A DNA stretch of 64,000 nt. Origin: Deltaproteobacteria bacterium (GTDB lineage Bacteria > Myxococcota_A > UBA9160 > JAJDAL01). The stretch's first letter is position 1. The number at the start of each line of letters is the position of its first letter. The position numbers and the translations under genes are program-made. Under the pieces are notes generated by a model. That model worked only from the letters and a program-made list of their open reading frames with translations, was not told the DNA's origin and did not search any database. Of the stretch, positions 41,352 through 49,826 are shown piece after piece. The stretch covers positions 124,001-188,000 of the forward strand of contig JAJDAL010000054.1 of NCBI GenBank assembly GCA_029261875.1, read 5' to 3'.

Positions 41352-44300
41352 CTAGTCGTCGATTACGCTCACGTTGGCGGTGTCGCCGGCCAGGGGGTCG
41401 GCTTCGAGCAGGAATGTGCCGGCGAGCTTGCCGGGGCCGTCCTCTTGGCTCCAATCCGCACAGCTGAAATTCTCGCCCTGAAACGCGATTGCACCGGTCC
41501 CGACTTTGACGTCGGCGTTCAGGAAGTAGCCTTCGGTCTCTCCGCTCGTGTACACGATGGTTTGCTCGGGCGGGTACGTTTGCGCGAGGCAATCATCTCC
41601 CTGTCCACCGGGAATCTGGAAGAATGCCTGCTCACAGGACAGGGTCACCGCACCGGGCCCTGCGTCGTCACCCAATCCCACGCTCGTAAGGGTGGGGTTG
41701 TTCTGGACACCGGGACCGCCGCTGTCCTGCTCGACAGAGACGCCGACCGCGGTCCCGCCCGTGCAGTCGATCGTTCCCGTGCACGAGCTGATCCGGAAAC
41801 ACATGTACCCAAAGGAACCGCCGAGGATGGCCGCACGGTAATGAATCGGCCCCGTCACACGCAGCGTCGTTTCGCCGTCCGGGGTCGGGGCGTCGCCCGT
41901 GACGTCGAAGTCTCCCTCGAGCGTTCCAAGGGAAATGGTCGGGCCCAACGCCGACGAGTACGCCGAGCCGCCGAAGGAGAGATGCCGTGTACCCAGGGGG
42001 TCTGCCGCGCCGGTTTGACATAGATAGGTGCATGCCGGGGAAAGGCTCGGCGGGTCGCACGCTTCGCCGCAATCCGTTCGGACGATTGAGTCGCCGCAGA
42101 TGTGTCCGGTTTCGATCTCGCAATGGGGAAGGCAGCCGTCGCAGGCATCCCGGTTGCCGTCGTCGCAGGCCTCTCCGCCACACACGACGCCGTCCCCGCA
42201 ACCCGTTACCGCGGTGCAGGCCGAAGTACAGCGATCGCAATCGTCGCTGTTTCCGTCGTCGCACTCTTCGTCGCCTTCCGGGATTGCGTTTCCACAGAAG
42301 GCCGGGACCGTGCACGCGTCCGTGCAGAATCCCTCGACCGGCGGATCGCATTCCTCGCCACACAGCGAATTGGGGATCGAGTCGCCGCAGAGAAGTCCAA
42401 CTTCGATTTCACACGCAGCGGAGCAGCCGTCGCAGGAGTCGAGGTTCCCGTCGTCGCAGAGCTCGTTACCGCAAAGATTTCCGTCGCCGCAGCCCGACAC
42501 GGGTGTGCAGCTGGAGCTACAGGCATCGCAATCGTCGGTGTTGCCGTCGTCGCAGGCTTCGGAGGGATCCACGCGACCGTCGCCGCAAACTCCGACCCGC
42601 GGTGGCAGCTCGAGCTTGACGAATTTTCCGCGCCCGAATTCATCGGGGCTGGGTTGGATGTTCGCGGTGCAGGTCCAGATGTTGTTGTCGGCGTCGAACT
42701 CGATTTCGCGCGTGTAGCTCGCGCGGGTGGGAAGCGGGAAAGCGGTGAACTGCTCGGTCTTGGGTTCGAAACGAATCAGCGTGTCGGAATTGGATCCCGT
42801 CACCCAGACTTCACCGTTCATGCGGTTCACGTTGAGCGCATAGGGGGTTTCGCTGACACCGAACCCGTCCGGACCGGGGAGTCCAGTCGGCAAGTCGTAA
42901 ACCTTCCAGCGTTCGATGGCCGGGTCGAAGCGCCCAAGAACGCCGGAACCATAGCCCGGAACCCAGATGATTCCGTCGGCGCCGGCGTGGAGACGGCGAG
43001 GCCCATAGAAGGGGGGGCGCCAATCGCGAATCGTGTCGCTACCCGGTGTGAAACGTCCGATGCGTTGTCCGTGTAATTGCGAATACCAGATCGATCCATC
43101 CGGAGCGACGTCGCAACCGTACGCCGTGGGGATCGTGAGGCCGACCTCCGCCGCGTCGGCGGGGGGCAAGGGGTAGTAGTGGAACTCTTCGGCCGCGGGG
43201 TCGAAGACCGTCAAATGATTCGATCGCGTGGTGGAAAACCAAATGCGGCCGGATTCGTCGAAGCGCAAGGTGTGGGGATAGGAGCCTTGCTCTTCGCCGA
43301 TCACGGGCAGCGGGAAATAGCGAAACTCGCCGGTGGAGACATCGAGGTACGCCAACGCATCACCGTCCGCTTGCGTGATCCACATGTTTCCAGCGGGGTC
43401 GCGTTCGATGGAATGAGCGCCGCCGTTCATCGGATGAACGCCTCGCTCGCCCGTGCGGGGATTGATCCATCGAACTCCAGCGTCCGCGTAGACGACGCCA
43501 TCCAGGCCGAGCTCGAGGTCGTGACAACCGGGTCGCGAGAATTCGTCGCCGAGTCCGTATTCGTAGATGACCGCCCGCAAGATGTCGCCGGAAGGGGGGG
43601 GCGGCAGTTCGAAAGCCGGGAATGGCGGCGCATTCGGACCGAACGTGTCGAGGACTGCGTCGTAGAGTTCATCCCGCGTTTCCTGATGAAAGGGCGGGAG
43701 GAAGGTCACCATGCGGTCGAGCACGCTGTTCCATTGGGGCAGCGACTTGTCGCGGCGGAAGCGGTAATCCCCAATCTGGTGGCAATTCCCACAGGAGAGC
43801 GTGAAGTCGCCGCGCGATGTCGGGCTCGACCACTTGTCGAGCAGCAACGAAAAGTAGTGGGTTGCGGGAAGTTGAATGTTGGTGTCGAAGGCCGGTGCAA
43901 GGACGAAATCTTCCTTGCGTGTCTTTCCTGCGGTAAGGGAAACGGGTATTCGCCAGCCCTCTTCGTGACCGATCAGGCGGGCGCGCAGTCGATAGCTTCC
44001 CGCGCGCAAGGGGGGAAACGCGTAGCGACCGTTTTCCTGCACGAAGACCGAAACGGTTTCGAGCCGCGAGTCGTCGAAGGCGGTCAGCATGGCACCGCTC
44101 AGCCGGGTTCCATTGGGCCCGGAAACCCTGCCCTTGAGGGAAGCGCGGCGTTCCGGCTCGCAGGTGATTCGATTGTTCTTTGCACTGCACACGAGCAGGG
44201 ATGAAAAGCAATCGTCGCCGATCTTCAGGATCTGCTTGATGCGTTGCGGGTTTACCTCGCTCCATTCTGCAAGGTGAAGCCCGATCAGGCGGGTCTTCAT

Positions 44301-44711
44301 CTGCCAAGGCCCGCGTCCGTTTCGAAGCACGAGCGAAGACCCTTTCCCCAGGGCACCTCCGGCCATCTGTTGCTTGAACTTGAATGCCTTGCGCGAGCGC
44401 GTCGCCGCAAGGCTTCCCACCGCGAGGTCGCTTCGGTAGACGGGTTGGCGGTCTGCCTCTACGTAATAGGTGACGGCGTCGTTTTCGGGATCGATCCGGA
44501 TGCCTTCGGGAAGGGAGAACGCGTTCTTCCGGCTCACCAAACGATCGTTGCCGGGTCCCTTCAGGTTGACGGTGAAGCGCCGGGACGAAAGCGTCATCTC
44601 TCCGCCGGCGCAGAAAGGAGCGTCGACGGCGCCGGCGGGAACGGAAAGGAGTAGAAGGGCTACGCCGAAAAGCGGGATGAGATACCGGGTTCGAACGTCT
44701 CGATCGTGCAT
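41352..44711 (-). CDS. Large secreted mosaic protein: carboxypeptidase-regulatory-like, CxxCH, Vgb-type propeller, CDDGN repeats
   Basis: 1119 residues; the ATG at 44711 has GAGGTG about nine bases upstream. Signal peptide ~1-28. Residues ~170-260 form a carboxypeptidase-regulatory-like Ig fold (VSGPNGTRLSGAMLTAFDD). CGNCH at 307-311 is a c-type heme attachment motif. Residues ~400-700 are a six-bladed Vgb/streptogramin-lyase-like propeller (HSIERDPAGNMWITQADGDA). Residues ~709-898 hold four CDDGN and further CGD repeats of the Myxococcus Cys-rich type. The C-terminal ~200 residues are unassigned beta-rich. A surface redox or binding protein is plausible; no enzymatic residue is certain. Confidence 0.85.
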   Translation of the reverse strand: MHDRDVRTRYLIPLFGVALLLLSVPAGAVDAPFCAGGEMTLSSRRFTVNLKGPGNDRLVSRKNAFSLPEGIRIDPENDAVTYYVEADRQPVYRSDLAVGSLAATRSRKAFKFKQQMAGGALGKGSSLVLRNGRGPWQMKTRLIGLHLAEWSEVNPQRIKQILKIGDDCFSSLLVCSAKNNRITCEPERRASLKGRVSGPNGTRLSGAMLTAFDDSRLETVSVFVQENGRYAFPPLRAGSYRLRARLIGHEEGWRIPVSLTAGKTRKEDFVLAPAFDTNIQLPATHYFSLLLDKWSSPTSRGDFTLSCGNCHQIGDYRFRRDKSLPQWNSVLDRMVTFLPPFHQETRDELYDAVLDTFGPNAPPFPAFELPPPPSGDILRAVIYEYGLGDEFSRPGCHDLELGLDGVVYADAGVRWINPRTGERGVHPMNGGAHSIERDPAGNMWITQADGDALAYLDVSTGEFRYFPLPVIGEEQGSYPHTLRFDESGRIWFSTTRSNHLTVFDPAAEEFHYYPLPPADAAEVGLTIPTAYGCDVAPDGSIWYSQLHGQRIGRFTPGSDTIRDWRPPFYGPRRLHAGADGIIWVPGYGSGVLGRFDPAIERWKVYDLPTGLPGPDGFGVSETPYALNVNRMNGEVWVTGSNSDTLIRFEPKTEQFTAFPLPTRASYTREIEFDADNNIWTCTANIQPSPDEFGRGKFVKLELPPRVGVCGDGRVDPSEACDDGNTDDCDACSSSCTPVSGCGDGNLCGNELCDDGNLDSCDGCSAACEIEVGLLCGDSIPNSLCGEECDPPVEGFCTDACTVPAFCGNAIPEGDEECDDGNSDDCDRCTSACTAVTGCGDGVVCGGEACDDGNRDACDGCLPHCEIETGHICGDSIVRTDCGEACDPPSLSPACTYLCQTGAADPLGTRHLSFGGSAYSSALGPTISLGTLEGDFDVTGDAPTPDGETTLRVTGPIHYRAAILGGSFGYMCFRISSCTGTIDCTGGTAVGVSVEQDSGGPGVQNNPTLTSVGLGDDAGPGAVTLSCEQAFFQIPGGQGDDCLAQTYPPEQTIVYTSGETEGYFLNADVKVGTGAIAFQGENFSCADWSQEDGPGKLAGTFLLEADPLAGDTANVSVIDD
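42018..42587 (-). repeat. Myxococcus-type CDDGN cysteine-rich repeat region
   Basis: Codes ~190 residues with four CDDGN units (ACDDGNTDDCDAC, LCDDGNLDSCDGC, ECDDGNSDDCDRC, ACDDGNRDACDGC) alternating with CGD/CGE units. This DUF4215/TIGR02232 repeat is typical of surface and secreted proteins in Myxococcota and some Bradymonadales. The DNA is internally repetitive. Confidence 0.88.
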
Positions 44712-44883
44712 CGGCGCAAACACCTCAGAGGGCTTGGTGTTTCCATTGTACCAGTGATGCGAACCCTTCGGAGAGCGGACGCAACCACCAGAATTTGCTC
44801 GCGTATCGGGATACCCATCTCCCCATAGAAGAAGTCCGGGAATCCAGGCCTGGATCCCAGGGTGCTAGGGTGTCTCCCACAAC

Positions 44884-46269
44884 ATGACAGTCCCTCACTA
44901 CGATCTCGTGGTCATTGGAAGCGGGCCGGCCGGTCAGAAGGCCGCAATCGCCGCCGCAAAGCTGAACAAGCGCGCGGCGGTCGTGGATCGCCGCGAAATG
45001 CTGGGTGGGGTGTGCATCCACACCGGTACGATTCCCAGCAAGACCCTGCGGGAAGCGATTCTCTATTTCTCGGGCGTTCGCCAACGCGCCTTCTACGGCA
45101 AGAGCTACTCCCTCAAACAGGAAATCACACCGCAGGATCTTTCTTTCCGGGTTCAGTCGGTTTTGCGCCGGGAAATGGATGTGGTGCGCGCTCAGCTCAA
45201 CCGCAACGACGTCGACATCCTGGAGGGCGCTGCTCGCTTCGAGGATCCCCACACCATCAGCGTGGACGCGCACGACGAGCAGAAGAAGGTCACCGCCGAC
45301 CATTTCGTGGTCGCCTGTGGAACGCGTCCGGCGCGCAATCCCGCCATCCCGTTCGACGGGAAACGCGTGGGCGATTCCGACGAGCTGCTCGTCATGCAGC
45401 AGCTGTACCGTAACGTGATCGTGGTCGGGGCCGGTGTGATCGGGCTCGAATACGCCACGATGCTGGCGGCGCTCAATATCGAGGTGACGGTCATCGACGC
45501 GCGTCCGCGCTTGCTCGATTTCGTCGATTCCGAGATCATCGAGGCCCTGACGTACCAGATGCGCCGCAACAATGCGGTGTTCCGTCTCGGAGAGAAGGTT
45601 ACGTCCGTGACGATCGATGAGCGCGATCGGGTGGTAGCGCAACTCGAGAGCGGAAAGCGTGTCATCGGAGATTCCCTTCTGTACACGGTCGGTCGCCAGG
45701 CGAATGCCGACATGCTCAACCTGGAGGCGGCCGGGATCGCGACGGACGAACGCGGGCGCCTCAGCGTCAACGAAAACTTTCAGACCTCGGTCCCGCACAT
45801 CTACGCGGCTGGAGACGTGATTGGGTTTCCGTCTCTCGCCTCGGTATCGATGGAGCAGGGGCGGTTGGCGAGCTGCCACATGTTCGAGTTCCCGACCAAC
45901 GTCGCACCCGAACTGTTCCCCTACGGGATCTACACGATTCCCGAAATTTCCATGGTGGGTTCGACGGAGCAACAGCTCACCGCGGATCGCGTCCCTTACG
46001 AGGTTGGGATCGCTCGATCCGACGAGCTCGCGAAGGGGCAGATGATCGGTGATGAAACGGGCCTGCTGAAGATTCTCTTCGACCCCACGACGAAGAAGCT
46101 GCTGGGCGTGCACGCCATTGGCGAGGGCGCGACGGAGCTGATCCACATCGGCCAGGCGGTCCTCGCCTACGGGGGAAGCATCGAATACTTCCGGGACACG
46201 GTGTTCAATTACCCAACTCTCGCGGAAGCCTACAAGGTGGCCGCGCTCGACGGCCTCAACAAGCTCTAG
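44884..46269 (+). CDS. sthA: Soluble pyridine nucleotide transhydrogenase (Si-specific)
   Basis: 461 residues. DLVVIGSGPAGQKAAIAAAK binds FAD, and VIVVGAGVIGLEYATMLAAL binds NAD(P). GGVCIHTGTIPSKTLREAIL is the SthA version of the redox loop. It keeps only one cysteine, as in E. coli SthA, which separates it from dihydrolipoyl dehydrogenase (CxxxxC). The C-terminal interface domain (HIGQAVLAYGGSIEYFRDTV) matches as well. It transfers hydride between NADPH and NAD+, balancing pools in the cytoplasm. Divergent from the 1119-residue protein gene, with 172 bases between. Confidence 0.94.
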   Translation: MTVPHYDLVVIGSGPAGQKAAIAAAKLNKRAAVVDRREMLGGVCIHTGTIPSKTLREAILYFSGVRQRAFYGKSYSLKQEITPQDLSFRVQSVLRREMDVVRAQLNRNDVDILEGAARFEDPHTISVDAHDEQKKVTADHFVVACGTRPARNPAIPFDGKRVGDSDELLVMQQLYRNVIVVGAGVIGLEYATMLAALNIEVTVIDARPRLLDFVDSEIIEALTYQMRRNNAVFRLGEKVTSVTIDERDRVVAQLESGKRVIGDSLLYTVGRQANADMLNLEAAGIATDERGRLSVNENFQTSVPHIYAAGDVIGFPSLASVSMEQGRLASCHMFEFPTNVAPELFPYGIYTIPEISMVGSTEQQLTADRVPYEVGIARSDELAKGQMIGDETGLLKILFDPTTKKLLGVHAIGEGATELIHIGQAVLAYGGSIEYFRDTVFNYPTLAEAYKVAALDGLNKL

Positions 46270-46357
46270 GGACGTCGATTTCGAAAACTCCAGCGGATCT
46301 CAACGCGGGCTGGTCACTTTGGATTTCAGATGATAAGACGGGTCTGGAGGTTCCCGG

Positions 46358-46792
46358 TTGGAGATGAAGCGGCCCAGTCAGCAAGACCGATCCGAGATCG
46401 AGGATTTGATTTCGACCTATAGCCACACTCTGGATGGCAAAGACGCGGAATCGTGGGGGCGTCTGTTCACCGAGAAAGCCACGATCCGGGTGGTTTTTCG
46501 GAGCGGTGACAGCCAATTCTTCGCGTCGCATGGCGAGCGCATGTCCTTCATCCAGGCGTTCTACGATTTCGCCGACGAAAACGGCCTGGTTCGTTCTCGG
46601 CATTTTCAAACCAACACGCTGCTCGAGTGTCAGGCGGACGGAAGCGTCACGGGAAGCACGCTCTTCTCGGTTTCTCACCAATACGACGATGGGCCGCCGC
46701 AGGTCCGCAACACCGGGGTCTACCGAGATCGATTCGAAAAGACTCCCGCGGGTTGGAAACTTTCGGAGCGACACGTCGAAGTCGACCAATAG
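46358..46792 (+). CDS. SnoaL/NTF2-like protein
   Basis: 144 residues if the TTG at 46358 is used; it has TGGAGG seven bases upstream, while the ATG at 46364 is too far from it. EIEDLISTYSHTLDGKDAES and WGRLFTEKATIRV match the N-terminal helices and first strand of the SnoaL-like, NTF2-fold family. The fold forms a cone pocket used for hydroxylation, isomerisation or binding; the substrate is not evident. It is different in sequence from the KSI-like protein at 9676. It lies 88 bases after sthA and may be in the same transcript. Confidence 0.78.
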   Translation: MEMKRPSQQDRSEIEDLISTYSHTLDGKDAESWGRLFTEKATIRVVFRSGDSQFFASHGERMSFIQAFYDFADENGLVRSRHFQTNTLLECQADGSVTGSTLFSVSHQYDDGPPQVRNTGVYRDRFEKTPAGWKLSERHVEVDQ

Positions 46793-46867
46793 ACCGCTCC
46801 GCTTCGGACTCGGACCCTCGTGATGGCCGGAGCCATCGGCGCAAAGACCCAGCTCCTGACTCGTGGG

Positions 46868-47464
46868 CTAGGGGGTGGCGTCGAGTTTGGCGTCGATCAT
46901 CGGAACCAGCCATTCGTAGAGAAAACTGCGCAGTTGTGCTTCGTCTCGCACCTGTCCTGGGTCCGCGAGGAACGAATGGAGCAAGCGCAGGAGCAGTTCC
47001 GCGAGTTCGTCTCGCAAGCGATCGTTCAGGGGGAGGTCTCCCTCGGCGAGCAGCAGCATTTCCTCTTGAACGAACAACAGGCGCAGGGCGCTCGTAATCG
47101 TGAAGTGATCGCCGGACTTCACCAGGGCACGGAGGTGAGGGTCTTTGGGAATTTCGCAGAGGGTCAAGACCAGGGTTTCGACCATTCGCTCCGCCAGACG
47201 ATCGCGCTTCATGACGCGCGCCCGCAAGCGTTCCAGGAATCCGCCGCTGCTCAGCACGGCGGCGGCGCGGAACAGGTCTTCGGCGTCGGCGAAATAGCGA
47301 TAGACGGTCTGGCGTGTCACACCCGCCGCCTGGGCGACGTCCGAGAGGGTGGTTTTCTCCAAGCCGAAGCGCTCGACGCATTCCCGGGCGACGTCGAGCA
47401 AACAACGACGCGCCTCGGCCTGGGTTTTGGGCGGTCGGCCATTCCAGGCCTTGCGACGGTTCAC
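46868..47464 (-). CDS. TetR/AcrR-family transcriptional regulator
   Basis: 198 residues from a GTG. TTLSDVAQAAGVTRQTVYRY with FADAEDLFRAAA is the TetR helix-turn-helix (~40-70). It is divergent from the acyl-CoA-dehydrogenase-like gene (47569), and the region between holds an inverted repeat (47501-47540) that is its probable operator. The ligand domain shows no conserved marker. TetR proteins next to acyl-CoA-dehydrogenase-type genes often respond to an acyl-CoA or aromatic substrate; that is inference here. Confidence 0.92.
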   Translation of the reverse strand: MNRRKAWNGRPPKTQAEARRCLLDVARECVERFGLEKTTLSDVAQAAGVTRQTVYRYFADAEDLFRAAAVLSSGGFLERLRARVMKRDRLAERMVETLVLTLCEIPKDPHLRALVKSGDHFTITSALRLLFVQEEMLLLAEGDLPLNDRLRDELAELLLRLLHSFLADPGQVRDEAQLRSFLYEWLVPMIDAKLDATP

Positions 47465-47500
47465 GAATCGGGCTCCTAGTCGGCGGATGGAATCGAATCG

Positions 47501-47540
47501 ATATCATACATCATACACAAACAGTATCTTTGTATGATAC
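47501..47540. promoter_or_regulatory. Inverted repeat, probable TetR operator
   Basis: ATATCATACA (47501-47510) and TGTATGATAC (47531-47540) pair at nine of ten positions, with 20 bases between. A second copy of the left arm, ATCATACA at 47510-47517, pairs exactly with TGTATGAT at 47531-47538. The site lies between the TetR gene and the acyl-CoA-dehydrogenase-like gene and is A/T-rich. Either pairing could be the operator. Confidence 0.6.
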
Positions 47541-47568
47541 CCTCGGCCTCCCAATGGAGGAAGAATCC

Positions 47569-48720
47569 GTGCCCCAATCCGACCTGCGCTCGCGTGCACG
47601 CGCGTTGCGGGAACTCATCGAAAGCGAAGCCGACAAGATCGACGAGAACCAGGGAATGACGGCCCCGGTGGTCGACGCGTTGGTCGAGAGCGGTTTGTTC
47701 CGTTTGCTGGTCCCCGAATCGTTGGGGGGATTCGAGGCGGATCCCAGCACGATTCTCGATGTTTGCGAAGAACTCGCCTACGCCGACGGATCCGTGGGCT
47801 GGGCGTTCGCGCAGAACACCACGGTGATGGGTTATCTCGCCTACCTGGATCCGGAACTCGCGCGACCGTTGGCCGGATTGCGCGCGGGGGCCGGCATGTT
47901 CGGACCCATGGGGGTCGTTCACAGGGAGGGAAATCAGTTTCGTGTGTCGGGACATTTTCAGTTCGGCAGCGGTTGCGGCCATGCGGACATCATGGGTGGC
48001 GCCGGTATGGAGATGCGCGACGGAGAGATGGCACCCTTCGAAGATGGCCTGCCGATCATTCGCGCGTTCATCGTTCCCGCAGATCGGGTCGCATTCAAGG
48101 GGAACTGGGATGTGATGGGCTTGTCGGGGACGGGAAGTTTCGATTACGAAGTACCTGAGCAGATGGTGGATGCGGGCATGACATTTTCCATCTTCGCCAG
48201 AGAAGCGAAGTCCGGTGGCTCGCTGTACGGGCTCGGCCCGGTACCTCTGGGAACCATCAGCTCCGTGGCCTGGGCAATCGGCGTGGCGGAACGCGCCATG
48301 GACGAAATCGTCGAGATCGTGAAAGCGGGACGCATGCGCATGGGGTCGGCACCCACCCGAGAGCAACAGACCTTTCAGCGCGATTTCGGCTACCACGCCA
48401 TGGCGTTGCGCAGCGCACGCCTGCTCGCCCACGACGTTTACGGGGGAACCGTGGCGGCCATCGAACGGGGGGAAGCGAAGGACGCCCGCACGGAACGCAT
48501 CCGCGAGACGCGGGCTGCAGCGAGCTACGCGGTCGAGGCGGCGAAAGCCGCGGTCGTTTTCGCCTACGAGGCATCCGGCAGCCAGGGTTTGCGCAATCCG
48601 AGCCTCTTGCAGCGTTGCTTTCGGGACATCTACGTCGGTGCCTCGCACCTGGTTTTCGACGAACGCAACTACGTGGAGAACATCAAGAGTCGCCTTGGGC
48701 TCGAGCCTCTTCCCTTCTAG
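47569..48720 (+). CDS. Acyl-CoA-dehydrogenase-like flavoprotein (group D monooxygenase / HsaA-like)
   Basis: 383 residues from a GTG with GGAGGA seven bases upstream; the ATG 15 bases earlier sits on top of that ribosome site. Residues ~1-100 are the helical N-terminal domain (LVESGLFRLLVPESLGGFEA). GNQFRVSGHFQFGSGCGHAD is the middle beta-domain, typical of HsaA/HpaB-type enzymes that use reduced flavin. The C-terminus (GSQGLRNPSLLQRCFRDIYV) contains the four-helix bundle. HsaA hydroxylates a steroid catabolite; other members act on aromatic acids. The sequence alone cannot choose. Controlled by the divergent TetR. Confidence 0.88.
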   Translation: MPQSDLRSRARALRELIESEADKIDENQGMTAPVVDALVESGLFRLLVPESLGGFEADPSTILDVCEELAYADGSVGWAFAQNTTVMGYLAYLDPELARPLAGLRAGAGMFGPMGVVHREGNQFRVSGHFQFGSGCGHADIMGGAGMEMRDGEMAPFEDGLPIIRAFIVPADRVAFKGNWDVMGLSGTGSFDYEVPEQMVDAGMTFSIFAREAKSGGSLYGLGPVPLGTISSVAWAIGVAERAMDEIVEIVKAGRMRMGSAPTREQQTFQRDFGYHAMALRSARLLAHDVYGGTVAAIERGEAKDARTERIRETRAAASYAVEAAKAAVVFAYEASGSQGLRNPSLLQRCFRDIYVGASHLVFDERNYVENIKSRLGLEPLPF

Positions 48721-48753
48721 TCGTTTTCGATTCAAGCAAACGGGGTACCGACG

Positions 48754-49764
48754 ATGCGAGAAGAAATCTCCTATGCGATGCGTAACGAGGAAGCCACTCA
48801 GGCCTTCATTTCCTTCAACGCCCCGAGCGCCTTGAAGGATTGGAGCTTCCTGGCGATCGAGGCGATCCTGATCGTCGGCATCGTTTGCGCCGTTGCGCAC
48901 GCGGTCCGTCATCGCAGGGAACACGGTGTCGCCTCGGCGCTCCTGACGCTGCTGGGTTGCTTTACCTATGGGTTGCTGATCGATATCGCCTCGTACTACA
49001 CGGTCGAGAACTTCTGGCACGGCGAATTTTCCGTGATGTTCCTCTACAACCGCTTGCCGCTCTACATTGCGCTCTTCTATCCCGCTTTCATCTATCACAT
49101 CTACATGACGATTCGGCGCTACGAATTTTCGCCCTGGATCGAAGCCGTCAGCGTCGGATTCTACGGGGGGCTCACGTATCTGGTTTTCGACAATCTGGGA
49201 CCCATGTTGAATTGGTGGATCTGGGATACCGAAGACATTACGACCTGGCCGTATCTGAATGCGGTTCCGATCACGAGCTATTTCTGGTTCTTCTCGTTTA
49301 CCGGGGCCTTCGCGCTCGTCGCGCGCGTGATCTGTTGGGATTGGGTCGCGAGCGGGAAAAGCGCAGGTACGGTCGGCGTAGGCGTCGCGCTGATTCCGGT
49401 TCTCGTGTGCGTCATCGGAATGGCGCTCTTCGTTCCCTATAACCTGCTTGCCCGAAACGACATGCTCCAGCCCGCGGCCGCGTTCTACGCCATTCTCTTC
49501 GCCCTGGCGGGGCTCACTTTTCTCTTCAACTACAGGAAGCCGAACGTTCCACGCGATCGCTTGCTGATGGTATTTCCGCTCGTCTATTTGATCGGTCATC
49601 TCTATCTCTACATCGCGAAATTCGACATCTACTTCAGTGTCGATGCCGAGGGCTTTTCCTCCGACGGACTCGCGGTTGGAAACGGGATCGCGGCCTTGTT
49701 CGCGATCGCGGCGAGCTTTGCCATCACGCTCTTCTCGCATCCCGCCGACGAGTCGACCCGATAG
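48754..49764 (+). CDS. Polytopic membrane protein of unknown function
   Basis: 336 residues with eight or nine hydrophobic helices (AIEAILIVGIVCAVAHAV, LLTLLGCFTYGLLIDIAS, LPLYIALFYPAFIYHIYM, FVPYNLLARN, FPLVYLIGHLYLYIAKF). A loop YYTVENFWHGEFSVMFLYNR precedes helix three. I do not recognise a named family. It starts 33 bases after the acyl-CoA-dehydrogenase-like gene and shares its direction, so the two may be one TetR-controlled unit, which would suggest uptake or membrane processing of that enzyme's substrate. That link is inference. Confidence 0.6.
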   Translation: MREEISYAMRNEEATQAFISFNAPSALKDWSFLAIEAILIVGIVCAVAHAVRHRREHGVASALLTLLGCFTYGLLIDIASYYTVENFWHGEFSVMFLYNRLPLYIALFYPAFIYHIYMTIRRYEFSPWIEAVSVGFYGGLTYLVFDNLGPMLNWWIWDTEDITTWPYLNAVPITSYFWFFSFTGAFALVARVICWDWVASGKSAGTVGVGVALIPVLVCVIGMALFVPYNLLARNDMLQPAAAFYAILFALAGLTFLFNYRKPNVPRDRLLMVFPLVYLIGHLYLYIAKFDIYFSVDAEGFSSDGLAVGNGIAALFAIAASFAITLFSHPADESTR

Positions 49765-49826
49765 GGTCATCCTACGCAGCAAGCGTATCCATTGAGTGAA
49801 CAACGAATCGTCAGCAGATACGCGAA

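Noticed and set aside
42018..42587. Regularly spaced repeats that could suggest a CRISPR array
   Set aside because: They encode in-frame CDDGN cysteine-rich protein repeats and vary at third positions; no constant direct repeats with unique spacers.
47554..47568. ATG at 47554 as start of the HsaA-like gene
   Set aside because: This ATG overlaps the GGAGGA ribosome site that properly serves the GTG at 47569.
49783..49823. Inverted repeat GCGTATC ... GATACGC between convergent genes as a terminator
   Set aside because: Only seven base pairs with a 27-base loop and no T-run; too weak to call.
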